From Ampelocalamus luodianensis (Eukaryota; Streptophyta; Magnoliopsida; Poales; Poaceae), in assembly GCA_036346255.1 (NCBI GenBank), contig CM070620.1, positions 33,539,609 to 33,603,608 on the forward strand: a DNA stretch of 64,000 nt. Direction: 5' to 3'. A program made the position numbers and the translations under genes. Every line of letters begins with the position of its first letter. Position 1 is the stretch's first letter. Shown here in pieces: positions 31,892 through 43,812 of this stretch. The notes below the pieces were generated by a model that worked only from the letters and a program-made list of their open reading frames with translations, searched no databases and was not told the DNA's origin.

Positions 31892-33779
31892 TCTCCGGTA
31901 AATGAATGCCAATTTAACTCTATCCAAGTGAGAGGCTTAGCCGAATACTAGAGCCTCAACGATCATGCGCGCTGCTCCTTTGCGAGCGCTACATGATTGT
32001 CGATTCTCTTTCGATTCGAAGCACTAAACTTAGTGAGTTAAATGGGGATCCATTAACAATGAGTATGACATATATTGGCTCCCAAGATCATCGAAAAATA
32101 TACTCATACCCTCATCCAACGTCGGTTACATCCATACACCGCATACAACAAGAGATAAAAAGACATACTGCATAATAGTCAAAGTCTACAGCTTATTACA
32201 TAGGGCCGACCGGCCAAATTCAAAGTAAAGTATCAAGTAGCAGCGGAAGTAAATAAATAAAGCAAAAGACTAGTAGTGGTATGCCCATCACCCATCGGCA
32301 ACCGACTGGGGGTTAAATGATAGCACATTACTTGTTAGTGTCACCCAAGTCAACACTAACGAGATCGTCATACTCTTAATCTTCCTCACCTGAAAAGGCC
32401 AGCAAACATCTGGCTGAGTACAAGTGTACTCGCAAGTCTTACACAAATAAAAATAGTTATGCATAAGGGTCATTCAAAGGATGGCTCATATTGGTTTAGT
32501 TTTGCGAAAGAGACGCAACAATTAACATCCTACACATACTAGTTTTTCATGTGCCCATTTAAAATCAGCTTTGAGGTAGAAGTAAAGCATATAGTAAAGC
32601 ATTTCAGTAATAAACAATTGAATCATGCAAAGACCAAAGTGGCAGCCCACTTTGATGTACTAAACACATGAACATCCCGTTCATGACGAATACCAAGTTC
32701 ACTCACAATTTTAATTAAAAAGTCTAACAATAGTAACTCCCGAACTCAAGCGGTTGTCCATAACCGTTGACACGGCTATTCGAATAGATTGATACCCTAC
32801 ACGGGTGTACTACTTTACCCACACGACTTGATTAGCCCGTTAGCCTCCAGATGCCTCCGAATATAGCACACTTCCTATGGTATGCCGGCCGGGTAAATCA
32901 AGATATGGTCGTTTTTAGCAAGATGATTCCATTGGCTAAGTCCCTCAACCCAGGGCTCCTAGGAACATAAGACGTTACGGCCTCCATGCCCTATCGGCCC
33001 CAAAAGGAACATAGGATTTCAGGTCCTATGCCCTTACAAATTTCACCACCGTGGGACTCAACACAATAAAACCCTCCCCCTACTTAACCATACGGCACCC
33101 ATATACCGCGTGTGGCAGCACGAGTGTACTTGAATTAACGACGTTACCAAAGTTCGGTCCTCAATTGTCCAGACAAGTCCTTCCACTTACCCAATGCTCG
33201 TGCACAAAGCACCATCACTAACCAACACTTGTCCAGACCAAGAGCTCATTTAAAAATGACAAAATTTAACTCATAAAACAGCTACAAAGATCTGAAGTAT
33301 AAATCATAAAAATGAGAGTTGTGTTTATCCCAAAACCGCCGGGTTATTCCCGACGATCGAACTACGTGTCTAGACTTGCATGGCTAAGCAATTCTATAAC
33401 CCATAATTCACACATCCTGTCTTAAGCATATAGGAGTTGGCATAATTCAAGATTAACCTCAAGCATAGGACATAACTAAACTACACATCACAAAAATATT
33501 GACATAATCAAAATAGCATGCAAGCAATTATCATTGCACTAACTTAACCGAAACTGGGATCAAATATGATGCAAAAAAAAGTTCAAATGATGCTTGCCTT
33601 GCTGGTACAGTAGCTGCTCGCTCTCGATGGCGTAAGTGTCGATATCAATATGCTCGGGATCTATATAATTATAACATCAAATAAATACCGAGAAAACAAC
33701 TCAAAACCAAAATGCTAAAAATGCATGATTTTTCTACAGTAGTTAGGTCATGATTTTAGAGGGATTTAGGTAAAAGAAA

Positions 33780-34330
33780 TATTCCATTTGGAGTTATGAA
33801 TTGGAAGTTAAGCTATTTTGAATTTCAGATTTCATTCACCCTAAGTTATGTAATTTAATTATTTGGCCAAAATTTGTAGAACAGTGGTGGGGTAAAGGAT
33901 TACATAGGTAAATAGGTAATATTAATACAAGTTCAGAATAGTTGAGTTTGTCCCATTTGGAGTTCTTATGATTTAGTTATTGATTTTGAAAGTTATCAAC
34001 CTTTTATAGTATAACAATAATGGAATTAAAGATTATATTCTCCCAAAATAGTTTCTGTGACAGAGGTAACATGTAGACCATTTTTAGAATTAAGTTCACT
34101 GAAAATGAAAATTATCAAAAGTGGTCTCACTGTTTTTGGAGCTTCCAATAATTACTTATGCATTTTTGAAGTCATCAGTCATTTTTCTATTGTACAAATA
34201 ATGGTTTTAATGGATTAATCTCCAATTAATACTCTCTGCTACAGAGACAAGGTTTGAACCAATTTTAACATAAAGCTTATTAAAATAAAAATATCAAGTG
34301 GTTTCACTAATTTTGGAGTTAAAATGAATT
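33780..34330. repeat. ~170-180 bp periodic units in E LTR
   Basis: A TTTGGAG(TT) core recurs at about 33790, 33959, 34138 and 34315, with spacings of 169, 179 and 177 bp. Each is followed by an AATTA/TTATG-rich stretch and an AAGTTAT-like motif. The right LTR has the same set near 60190-60730. Confidence 0.6.
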
Positions 34331-34745
34331 TGTTATGCATTTTAGAAGTTATTCATATTTTACGAGTGTGTAAATAAATCATTTTCGGATTTTATAACGC
34401 AGATTACTCCTTTTCTTACGAGACATGTGCTAGTCACGATCATCGATCAGCGGTACCGGAGAAACGAGTGCTTTCCTTTAACTCGATTTTAAAATCGAAT
34501 CGACATGTGGGGCGTCGTCGTGGCGTGGTCGATGGACTCATTTCACCAGCGCGCTGCGCCGAGGCCCACATGTAAGTCGCTGTGACATTATCCAAAACCT
34601 CCCCGTTCTTCCGTGCATGGGGCCCGCATGTAAGTGGAACATTACCGCAGCTAAGACATCAGTTATTGCTAATGATTGAAGTTAATGGTTAACGACGTTG
34701 CTACAGTCGCGGTTGGCGTACGACAACGGAAAAATTTGCCCCGCG

Positions 34746-34750
34746 CGGTT
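34746..34750. repeat. Target site duplication CGGTT, left copy for element F
   Basis: CGGTT precedes TGTAACAGCC and recurs at 50731-50735 right after the F 3' LTR. The intact E copy reads CGCGCGGTTGCTCGGCGG near 61160, which confirms the empty site. Confidence 0.95.
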
Positions 34751-37700
34751 TGTAACAGCCCTGACTTAGGGTTTGTATTTCAAATGTAAAATTTTGAGGA
34801 GAAATAAAAACTTTTGTTGTCTCATCAAATCATTTGGAAGTTTTCCAAATTTTCCCTAGCAATTTCCATTTTCTAGAATTAAATTCTTGTGAATGGAAAT
34901 TGTTGTCAGCAAATTCTTAGCTTTCAAACTTGTGATCATCCTCTGAAATTATTTTTCCTATCATCTTGATCATCCTATTTACCTCCCTGAATTATTTCAC
35001 AATTTTTAGAGTTTATTTGCTATTTCAAAAGGCCAAGTCAAACTAGTTTGAATTTCTGGTCAAACCCTTAGGCAGCAGCTTGTGAATTTTCTTGGGATAA
35101 ATCTAATGCATGAAAATTCCTGGAAAATTTACACAAGGATGTCCTCTGTCCTAGGAAGCTACCATAAAAATTTCGAAATTTTTGGAGCTCTGGAACTACC
35201 TCTAAAAATTCCTCAAACCTTCTCTGTCTTTTAAAACAAATTACAAACATCTTGTTCCTCGGGCCGAACCTTTCGGGCTCGAGTCCGACCGCACCACTTG
35301 ACTCGGTCGCACCGCCTGGTTGCACCGTGGCGAGCCCGATGGCTGTCGGCCGTCCGGTGAAGATCGAGCGGTCCACGTTGCTTGTCTTGTCGACTGTCAG
35401 AATGCATACATCGATCTCGGTAGTCCGCTTTAGATCCAACGGTCGGTGTGATACTGATCGAGTCAAACCATTCCACTGTGCTGCACCAGACCCCGTCTCG
35501 AGCCGTTTTGCCACCGTCGCTGACGTGTGGGCCCCACCTGTCAGGTTCTTCCTCGCCGACTCGCGCCTCACGGGAGCTCGGCGGCGATCGCGCATGCGTG
35601 CCACGCACTCGTCGGCCGCCACGCCGGGGGCGCGTGTTCGCCTCCGAGAATCGCCAGAGCTCACCTATCTCTTTAGGTCACCCATTCGACCTCGCGTGCA
35701 TTCTCGTGCTTTCTCCGCCCGCTTCTTTGTCTCGGCCGGAGCTGAAGTCGAAGGTAGCGCCGCCAGATAGCGCCGCCCTTGAGCCAGCGACCGCACCACC
35801 GTGATCCACGCTCGACGCCGCCTCCATTTTGCCCAACCCGGGTCCTTGGAGTCCAGTGAATCACCAGGGGCGGTATCGTCGTCTCGCCTCGGCGATCTCG
35901 GTCCGTGAGCTCGTTTGCGATCGGTGAGTTTCTAGCCGTCACCTAGTCCCTTAGGATCGCACCGATGCACCGAGTCTAACGGTGACTTCATTTTCATCTT
36001 TGGTGCATCGTTGCGGGCGTCAGGCCAATTCTTCTCCAAGATCGGTTTCGCGCGCGTGGAAATTCCGCCACCTCGGACCTTCTTCGTCGGCGTTATCGTG
36101 TGCTTCTTGCTCCCGGTGTTGAGGCGGCTTAAGCACACCTTCCGAGTCTTCTAGAAGTGCAGATCGCCTTCTCGTGCGGCGTGTCTTCTTCTCCGATTAC
36201 CACATAACCCACCCGATTCACCAAGATCAAAATCAATCGATCTAGATGAAACTCTATCACATAGACCACCACATGATCATCATGAAAATAACCACAATGA
36301 ATTATCAACATGTCCACCTTGAGTTTATTCTCATATTCCGCATTTGGCTCATTACGCGAATTACCACAATACTACCCAAACTCATCCAAACATAGCAATT
36401 GATTAATATCTTGCTACCACTTTCTTACTTAGAAAACATGTAACCATGGCATATCATTTAACACTCGTCAATCATGCATAGTGCAAGTAGTAAGAAAAAG
36501 CAGGTTAAGCCGTAGCACAACCGCTACATTTACTTGCCTTCCACGATGCGGCGTTAGCGGCAAAGATGATACTCCTAAACCTGAGGCTTCACCTCCTAAA
36601 CAGGTAAAATAATTTCAATTAAGACATAATATACTCAGCGCTACTAATCGGCATTCTACAACGCTTACTTGCGACTCAAAGCGAGTTTACAAAGCTGAAA
36701 CTGAAAAACAACGTTTCCTGCCATATACCGTTCCTGGACAGCGGCACGGTAATTGACATAACTCATGAACAGGAAGTCAAAAAGAGGTAAACCCAATTTC
36801 TGTAGATTCTTAACTGACTAATCTACAATACTCTAGTTGACACGAAAAACCAATTCGGCCAAAATATTAGGCTAACCATTGTCTGAACTTTCAGTACAGA
36901 ACTGCCTACACAATCGAACAGCAAAACTAAAATGACCATAACTTTTAATAGGTAACTCCGAATTGATAGTTCTTTATCAATCTGAAAAGGTTATCTAATT
37001 ACCTACAATAACCTAGTTGGGTGAACTTTCAGATTCTTCCAATTTCCCTATCATATTTTAGGAAATATCCAGACAGTTTATTCTCGTCAGATTTCTGGCA
37101 GCAGATACTAAATCGACCATAACTTTTGACTCAGACCTCGGAATCGAGTGATCTTCGCGGCTACTGAAAGATAACGACATAACCCACATAACTCTAGGAT
37201 ATGAAATCTTAAAATTCAGCTTCTAAATACACGAAAATACCCACGCAAGGTTCTGGACAGAATTGAATCTTCTGCAGCCCAACAATTAACCAACAATTCT
37301 AATCGGTTTCGCATCTACTAAGGATCAAACAGCGGGGAAGGCATCTCGTTACCCTTGTAGAACCTCTAGAACTCGCTGAACCAATCCCCACACAAGACTT
37401 CTTCTCCTTCTTCTCCTTCTTCTCCTTCTTCTCTTCCTCTCTTTCTCCTTCTTGCGCAGGCAGCAGCCTGAGCGAAGGGAATCGCGAGGAGCAGCACCGA
37501 GCAGGGGCGCAAGGGAGAGGGGAGGATTCGGCCAAGGGTGAGGAGAAGGCGGTGCAAGTGGGAGGAGAGAAAGGGAGGCGGCTAGGGTTTGGGAGGTGGC
37601 TCCTCCCCCTTTGGCCAGCCACTCTGAGGGCGGATGGGCCAAGGCCGAGCCCAAGTAGGTGAAAACACAGAAAAACCCTCTCTTTTTCTTGTCTTTGCTG

Positions 37701-39090
37701 AATTCTGAAATTAAACTCTTCCCGATTAAATAATTCTCTACCGATTAAATTTAATTAACTTGATTCTTGACTTCTCACACTTAGGAGTATTACAATCTTC
37801 TATAACTTTATGTTTCAGCATTTTTGCTATGTTTAATTGCAAAACTAAAACTGAAAACAAAAATGATTTAGACTTGGGCTGTGGTATGATTGGTGTGATC
37901 TGTTGGGTGTGGCTGGAATGGTGCAGAGTCAACAAGGACCGAACATCTTGTTACACTGAACCAAGCATTTTGCATGCTAACCACACTAGAGTATATGGGA
38001 CCTCTCTTGACCTAGTACTTTGGCGTGTATTGGCTCGGTCGCGAGGAGGTCGCGGGAGGGATGGAGGTGGGAGCATGGTAGTTGTCAAAAGCTTTATCAC
38101 GAGTGGGTAGTTGTCTTTTGGCTTTACCATGTAGCGTATGGATTTCTATCCATACGAGCGGCTCGTAGTTAATACACAATATTGGAAAAAGTCTCGTAGG
38201 ACTTAGTTGTGTAAACATACCTTCGGAGTGTGCTTTGGCTTAAAGCGATGCGAAGTGTGGGTACATTGGTACACCTGCGGGGTTTAAAAACTATTCGAAT
38301 AGCCTCGTCCTAGGTTATGGACACGCTTGCAAGGTCTTCCAAGAGTTAGACTACAACATTTAAATTAAAACTTGATGGAAGTGCGAATGCAGGATTAGTG
38401 CTATTGTTAATAGTGACTATTGGGGTAGTCACCTCTAGGTTGTTTATCTTTCTCTTTTGTTAGTATTACCTTTACTATATTTCAACATTAAAAGCAATTG
38501 CAAACTTGCCTTCAAACCGTATTATATTATTGCAAATGAAAATTGGCTTTATGCAAATGAAACATATGGCCTCCACCAACCAAGCTTTGCATGTAGCTTA
38601 TGAGCAGTGCGCTAGTTCACCACGTCGATCTTGCGGTACAAAGACAATCTTTGTACTCGGTGCTTTGCTTAATGTTTTTGTTGCGAGAGGAAGAAGGTGA
38701 GCCCCAAGGGCCTCATACGTGGTGTGTGTTGCCGTTTCGTGGGCGACTAGACTTGGCGGTCGGTCGGATGCCTTGTGGGTTGGAGGCACGCGATTGGCTT
38801 TGTTTATAGCCATCTTATGGCACTTTTGCTTCCATTGTCTTCTCTCTGTTATTTATGTATCTTGTGGCACATCGGCCTTTATGCGTAATAACTCTACTAT
38901 TTGTTTATCTTCCGTTTGGTAGTGTAGTGTTTGGACTCTATGTTTGGAATGGAGTTGATGTCTAATTTTGTGTAGAGGTGTGTATCTTGCTTTAGGAAGT
39001 ATACATATCTCTAGGATCGATTTATTTGATTTGTGATGCTAGGACCGGTGGTTGGTTAAGCATTACAAGCCAAATAAATTGGGGTCCTCA
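34751..39090 (+). repeat. Element F 5' LTR (with G remnant and deletion)
   Basis: 34751-36193 matches 43813-45219, 36197-37794 matches G at 47842-49444, and 37795-39090 matches 49445-50730. What lies between 45220 and 47841 in the 3' copy is missing here. TCP-like GTGGGCCCCAC sequence lies at about 35527. Open frames in the GC-rich block at 35068-35942 are LTR sequence, not genes. Confidence 0.9.
36197..37794 (-). mobile_element. LTR G remnant in F 5' LTR
   Basis: Same sequence as 47842-49444, including the right edge GGAGTATTACA and the duplicated ATCTT after it (37795-37799). The left 1.2 kb of G is deleted. It includes a CTTCTTCTC microsatellite at 37399-37454 and the 180-bp periodic cores at about 36758, 36938 and 37119. 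Confidence 0.85.
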
Positions 39091-39096
39091 CAAAGT

Positions 39097-39108
39097 TGGT
39101 ATCGAGCC
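39097..39108 (+). other. Element F primer binding site
   Basis: TGGTATCGAGCC lies six bases after the 5' LTR. Compared with the usual TGGTATCAGAGCC, one A of the CAG is absent. That may be mutation or the same CAG-to-CG effect seen elsewhere in this window. Confidence 0.85.
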
Positions 39109-39517
39109 ATTACGCGATAGCAACCCAAGCTTAGTCGTCTTTAGGATATTTTGAAAAAGCTTAATTTCAAAGTATAAAAGGGTTTATGAAAACCTAGGCA
39201 TGATTCTCATTTACTCCTTACCTATCTTAGCCTTCTACTCTCATCTTACTCTAATTTGAGTTTAAAACTTGGTTTCTCTCTTTCCTTTCAAAAGATAGTT
39301 ACTACCGGTAGAATCGGTCTTTGGGAGAACCATAGAGAATTAGCCTAATTAAAATTTGTGGGGGCATAAGGGTAAGATATGTATGAGTTTGCTAAGTGTC
39401 TGATTTTTGTCAATTGGTTTTGTAACTTAAATGTCTTGTTTTTGTTTTGTGTTGTTAGTAAGTTATTTGCGGTGGGTTGTCGACTTCGTGTTTTCCGGCT
39501 ATTGTTAACTTGTCTTA
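39109..39517 (+). other. Element F leader
   Basis: About 400 bp of AT-rich untranslated leader between primer site and gag. I see no feature in it. Confidence 0.6.
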
Positions 39518-40460
39518 GTGAAACAGGATGGCGGGAGAGCGCGTGGCGATAGGCTGGTCATGATGAGGAGCTTCCCCTCCTCAGACCATGGTGAGGTGCT
39601 CGCTCGGATCGGCGAAACCGCATGGACCGACAGCGTATCTTGGAGGTTATTGCTAGGAATACCTCCACTCTGCCGGTGGTGGTGGCCACCGGACTCGCGG
39701 GGACTTGCGAGTTCCTCCGTACCACGGCCGCCGACTTTCTCTCGCTCGAGGACCCTCTCGATGCGGATGATTGGCTGCGCATGGTTGGCGAAAGCTCAAC
39801 ATAGCTCGATGCCGAGCCGCAGGATAAAGCGCTCTTCGCGTCCCACGGCTTGAGCGCGGCACTCTCATGGTGGGAGAACTATCTAGCCATGCGCCGCGAA
39901 TGTGTGGTCGCATGGGAGGAGTTCGGTCGGCTTTTAAATCGGGCCCACATCCCGATGGCCCGATGAAGTGAAGAAGAAAGAATTCCTCGCGCTCAAGCAA
40001 GGCGCAAATCGTGACGGAGTATCTATCGAGTTTAATCATCGGCTCGTTATGCTCGGGAGGTGGCCTCGGATGAGGCTAGCGGGAGAAGTTTATGGATGGT
40101 TTGTCAGGAGGCTGCGGGACGGTGTCTGTTGTGGACTTCCCGACTTTCGGCCTTGGTTGATAAGGCCATTGTTCTTGAGCACAAGGCAAAGCGTGGTGAG
40201 TCATAGCGCAAATGGGAGCGCATCGGTCTACTCACACCGCCTCGCTCGTCCTCGGTGGGCGGCACGATGGCCGCTCTTTTGCTCCACGGCGCCGGCCATC
40301 GGCACCGCTCCTCGCCCACGCGGGCGTGTTTCACCACGTGCGCCTCGATCCAGCGGCGGCGGCCTCCGCAATCCGGCGGCGAGGTTACTTGTTTTATTGC
40401 CACAACAAGGGCCACTCGCCAACGCTTGCCTCGAGTGTTGCGATCGCCCCTCGTCCTAAT
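39518..40460 (+). pseudogene. Element F gag (frameshifted)
   Basis: Gag likely begins at ATG 39622 (MDRQRILEVIARNT) and has DPLDADDWLRMV near 39750. In another frame from 39965 come KKKEFLALKQG and SIEFNHRLVML. A damaged zinc knuckle (FYCHNKGHSP) lies near 40392-40425 with a one-base break between its first two Cys. It would be the RNA-packaging protein. It is close in layout to E gag, so the two families are related. Confidence 0.78.
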
Positions 40461-40559
40461 GGAGGGCGCGGGCGGGAGTGGTCACCACACGACGGAAGGT
40501 TATCGAAAGACCGAGTGCGGCGTGGTCGAGTCAACCACCTTTCACCGAGGAGGCTCGGG

Positions 40560-41000
40560 CGCGGATGTCGTGATGGGTACACTTCTTGTTAATTCTCGTC
40601 TGCTGCGGTATTATTTGATTCGAGCATCGCATTCTTTTATTTCAAGATCATTTGCTGCTGCTAGTGGTCTTCAACTGTGTTCCTTTGGGAGTTCCTTTGC
40701 TCATTCGCTCTCAGGGTCGGAAATGAGTGATTTACAATGTCGGGATGTTCCTATTGAAGTCAAAGGAGTGGGATTCTTGGCAAATCTCATCTGCTCAACT
40801 CGTGAGCTGGATGTAATTCTTGGTATGGATTGGTTGTCCCAACACTTGGGGCAAATCGATTGTGCCAGAAGATTGTCTATCTCACGACCCTTGATGAGCA
40901 GTCGGATTTTAAATGCAACTTCTGGGGCCACATCTATGTGCATTAGAGCGGCTTGACCTTACAGTTCGGGATGTTCCCATAGTATCGACTTTGAGGATGT
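40560..41000 (+). pseudogene. Element F protease region
   Basis: RASHSFISRSFAAASGL and LDVILGMDWLSQH, in one long frame, are the conserved retropepsin surroundings of Tekay/Del elements. The catalytic DSGAS site at about 40610-40630 is damaged: the bases read GATTCGAGCATCGC, as if a GG were missing. The second Asp region is intact. Confidence 0.78.
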
Positions 41001-41640
41001 TTTCGATGATTTACAGGATGCCTCGGTTCGAGATCTGAGTTTGTCATTGAGTTGCTTCCCGGTACCGCCCCTATCTCGAAGGCGCCGTATCGGATGCCTC
41101 CCAATGAGCTAGAAGAATTGAAGAAGCAGCTTGGCGAGCTCCAAGCGAAGGGTTTCATCCATCCCAGTTCATCTCCTTAGGGTTGTCCGGTGATCTTTGT
41201 GAAGAAGAAGGATAAGACTTTGCGCATGTGTGTTGATTACCGTCCTCTCAATGAGGTGACGGTGAAGAACAAATATCCTTTGCCCCGCATTGATGATCTT
41301 TTCGACCAGTTGTCTGGAGCCCAGGTGTTCTCAAAGATTGATTTGAGAATGGGGTATCATCAGGTCAGGATCATATCTGAAGATATTCCGAAAACAGCTT
41401 TCACTACTCGTTATGGTGCATGCAGTACACCGTCATGTCCTTTGGCTTAACCAATGCTCGGCTTTGTTCATGAACTTAATGAATTCGGTATTCATGGAGT
41501 TTTGGACAAATTTGTAGTGGTCTTCATTGATGATATTCTTATTTATTCCAAGGCGAAGAAGAGCATCTTGAGCATCGAAGATCGTTTTGGGAAATTGGGC
41601 GCATCGGCTATATGCAAAGTTTAGCAAATCGAGTTACGGT
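41001..41640 (+). pseudogene. Element F reverse transcriptase
   Basis: APYRMPPNELEELKKQL near 41081, then VIFVKKKDKTLRMCVDYRPLNEV at 41190-41260, VFSKIDLRMGYHQV near 41325-41365 and the catalytic FVVVFIDDILIYSK near 41509-41550. A TAG at 41179-41181 replaces a Trp codon of the SSPWGCP motif, a G-to-A change. A frameshift around 41440 separates the palm blocks. Confidence 0.85.
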
Positions 41641-42340
41641 TGAGGAAGTGGCATTCTTGGGCCATGTTCTTTCAGTGGAGGCATAGTTGTGGATCCCAAA
41701 GGTCGGTGATGTTCTATCTTGGGGCAGCCCAAGTCGATCAGCGATGTGCGGAGTTTTCTCGGTTTAGCGGGCTATTACCGCGCTTTATCGAGAACTTCTC
41801 CAAGATCGCAAAGCCAATGGTGAATTGCTCAAGAAGGACAAGAAGTTTGTGTGGGCCTCTGCTTGTGATGAGAGCTTCCGGGAGCTCAAGCGGCGATTGA
41901 CTTCGGCTCAGTTCTTACTCTTCCGATGTCCACAAGGGCTTTGATATCTGCGCGATGCCTCTCGGCGAGGACTCGTGTGTGCTTATGCAAGAAGGCAAAG
42001 CGGTTGCCTATGCATCTAGGCGATTGAGACCTCATGAGCTCAACTATCCACCCATGATTTAGAGCTTCTTCTTGGTTCATGCACTCAAGATTTGGCGGCA
42101 TTATCGATCGGTAACGGCGTGTGAGGTGTATTCGATCACAAGAGCTTAAAGTACTTGTTCACTCGGCGGATCTGAACCTCGGCGCGAGGAGATGGCTAGA
42201 ATTGATCAAAGATTATGACATGGGTATTCAGTATCATCCCGGCAAAGCCAATGTCGTCGCTGATGCACTGAGCCGAAAGGTATACTGCAATACTTTAATG
42301 ATCCAAGAGCAACAGCCTGCACTTCTTGCGAATTTCAGCG
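41641..42340 (+). pseudogene. Element F RNase H
   Basis: Remnants in several frames: FSRFSGLLPRFIENFSKIAKP near 41757, LMQEGKAVAYASRRLRPHELN near 41980-42045, and ELIKDYDMGIQYHPGKANVVADALSRKVY near 42198-42285. This is the normal order of a Ty3/gypsy RNase H, ending in the ADALSR motif. At least four breaks. Confidence 0.82.
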
Positions 42341-43450
42341 TCTCAACTTGGTTTGGTTGAGCATGGCTCCTTGCTGCCTTGGTTGTGCAACCAACCTTGG
42401 TGGATCAAATCAAGTCGGCCAAAGATCGGATGTTGGTGTGGGTAAAATCAAGCAGAACATCAAGGATGGATCAGCCAAATGTTTCACAGAAGATGAGCAC
42501 GGTGTTGTGTGGTTTGGGCAGCGTCTCGTGGTCCCAAAGGTCCCAGAGTTGCGGGATTTGATTCTCGGGAGGCCCATGATTCGCCTTTGTCCATCCATCC
42601 GGGGCCACCAAAATGTACCAAGATCTGCGTCGAAGTGCGGTGGACTCGCATGAAGCGAGATTGCGGGTTCGTTGCGGATGTGACATATGTTGTCGTGTCA
42701 AGGCGAGCATCGGCGTCAGCGAGTCTTCTTGACCCTTGCCTATACGAGTGGAAGTGGGATTACGTAGGCATGGACTTCATCAACGGATTGCCCGTTCATC
42801 CAAGGAGGCGGCGACATTTGGGTTGTCATTGTGAGCTAACTAAAGTGGCGCATTTCCTTCCGGTCAAGAGTCGACTCCGTGTGGAACCTCTGGCCGAGCT
42901 CTATGTATCAAGGATTGTGAGCTTGCATGGTGTACCCAAGGCGATTGTGTCGGCCAGTAGAACCTTTGTTTACCTCTCGGTTTGGGCATAGTCTGCGGGA
43001 GGCCATGGGTACCGTCTCACTTCGGCACGCCTACCATCCTCGGTGATGGTCGACGGAGCGCGTCAACGGTACTTGAAGATATGCTCCGTGCTGTGTTCTT
43101 TCCTATGGGAAGAAGCGGGAGAAAAGTTTGCCGCTTGCGAATTCTCCTACAACAACGACTTCGAGCTAGTCTCGGTATGGCACCATTTGAAGCTTTGTAT
43201 GGGCGGCTGCGAGAACACCGTTGAACTGGTGGCGGTGGTGAAAGCGGTTCTTTGGCGGATTCGATCAATGAGGTGGAAAGCCAAGTGCGATTGATTCGGG
43301 AGCACTTGCGCGTAGCTCGATCGAGCGAGAAGAGCTATGCGGTCGGCGTCGCCGTGGTGAGTTTCCAACCCAATGACTTTGTGTATCTCAAGGTTTCACC
43401 TTTGAAGGACACCATCGTTTGATGTCAAGGGCAAATTGGCTCCTCGGTAT
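42341..43450 (+). pseudogene. Element F integrase
   Basis: The zinc-finger region is badly damaged near 42560-42690 (DSPLSIHPG; an HPG motif is usual). The core shows WKWDYVGMDFINGLPV at 42751-42800, then TKVAHFLPVKSR near 42840-42870 and LYVSRIVSLHGVPKAIVS near 42900-42955. The Glu block and the SLGMAPFEALYG block (about 43180-43210) follow in other frames. Confidence 0.82.
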
Positions 43451-43796
43451 GTCGGGCCTTATCGCGTCATCAAGAAAGTGGGAGCCGTTGCATACCGATT
43501 AGGTTGCGGCTACACTTGAAGGGTGCATGATGTTTTCCATGTGTCACGATTAAAGAAGTGGCTCAGTGTTCGGTTGAGAAACGCCATTGGAAAATATCGA
43601 TGTGCGGGAAGATCTGTCTTATCGTGGCGTCCGTTCGTATCCTCGAAGAAGCTGAGCGCAGAACAAGGAACCGTGTGATCAAGTTCCTTAAAGTTCGATG
43701 GTCGAACCACTCGAGGATGAAGCCACTTGGGAGCGGGAAGATCGTCTCGGCGATTACCCATCCTTCTTCTCGATGATCGAGAATCTCGGGCGAGAT
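43451..43796 (+). pseudogene. Element F integrase C-terminus, chromodomain-like
   Basis: SVRILEEAERRTRNRVIKFLKVRWSNH lies at 43630-43710, parallel to E's ILKKPSARR/RNRDIKFVKVQWSNH region. It is followed by a damaged ATWERED-like end. This is the short chromodomain-like module of Tekay/Del chromoviruses, thought to guide integration to marked chromatin. Confidence 0.72.
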
Positions 43797-43799
43797 TCT

Positions 43800-43812
43800 G
43801 TAAGGGGAGATT
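43800..43812 (+). other. Element F polypurine tract
   Basis: GTAAGGGGAGATT stands immediately before the 3' LTR start TGTAACACCC. Confidence 0.88.

Larger units (their letters stand above)
31803..34750 (-). repeat. Element E 3' LTR, distal part
   Basis: Matches 58242-61160 nearly base for base in AT-rich stretches. Starting with TGTGGGGACCCCGG on the + strand, it runs up to the CGGTT at 34746-34750, where F inserts. It carries a 21-bp tandem duplication at 31850-31891 that the other copy lacks. Confidence 0.93.

Noticed and set aside
35068..35942. Several 90-200 codon frames on both strands in the F LTR (and again near 44285-44973)
   Set aside because: They occur in the GC-rich LTR block, on both strands, and do not stay open between the two LTR copies; the 3' copy shifts frame at many points.
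37299..37654. Minus-strand frames with Lys/Glu/Arg runs near 37300-37650 and 48969-49205
   Set aside because: They are translations of the CTTCTTCTC microsatellite inside LTR G and have no conserved protein context.
40104..40592. Overlapping antisense and sense frames around F gag (40104-40592)
   Set aside because: These are shadows of the GC-rich gag tail; only the frame with the zinc-knuckle-like motif fits an element protein.
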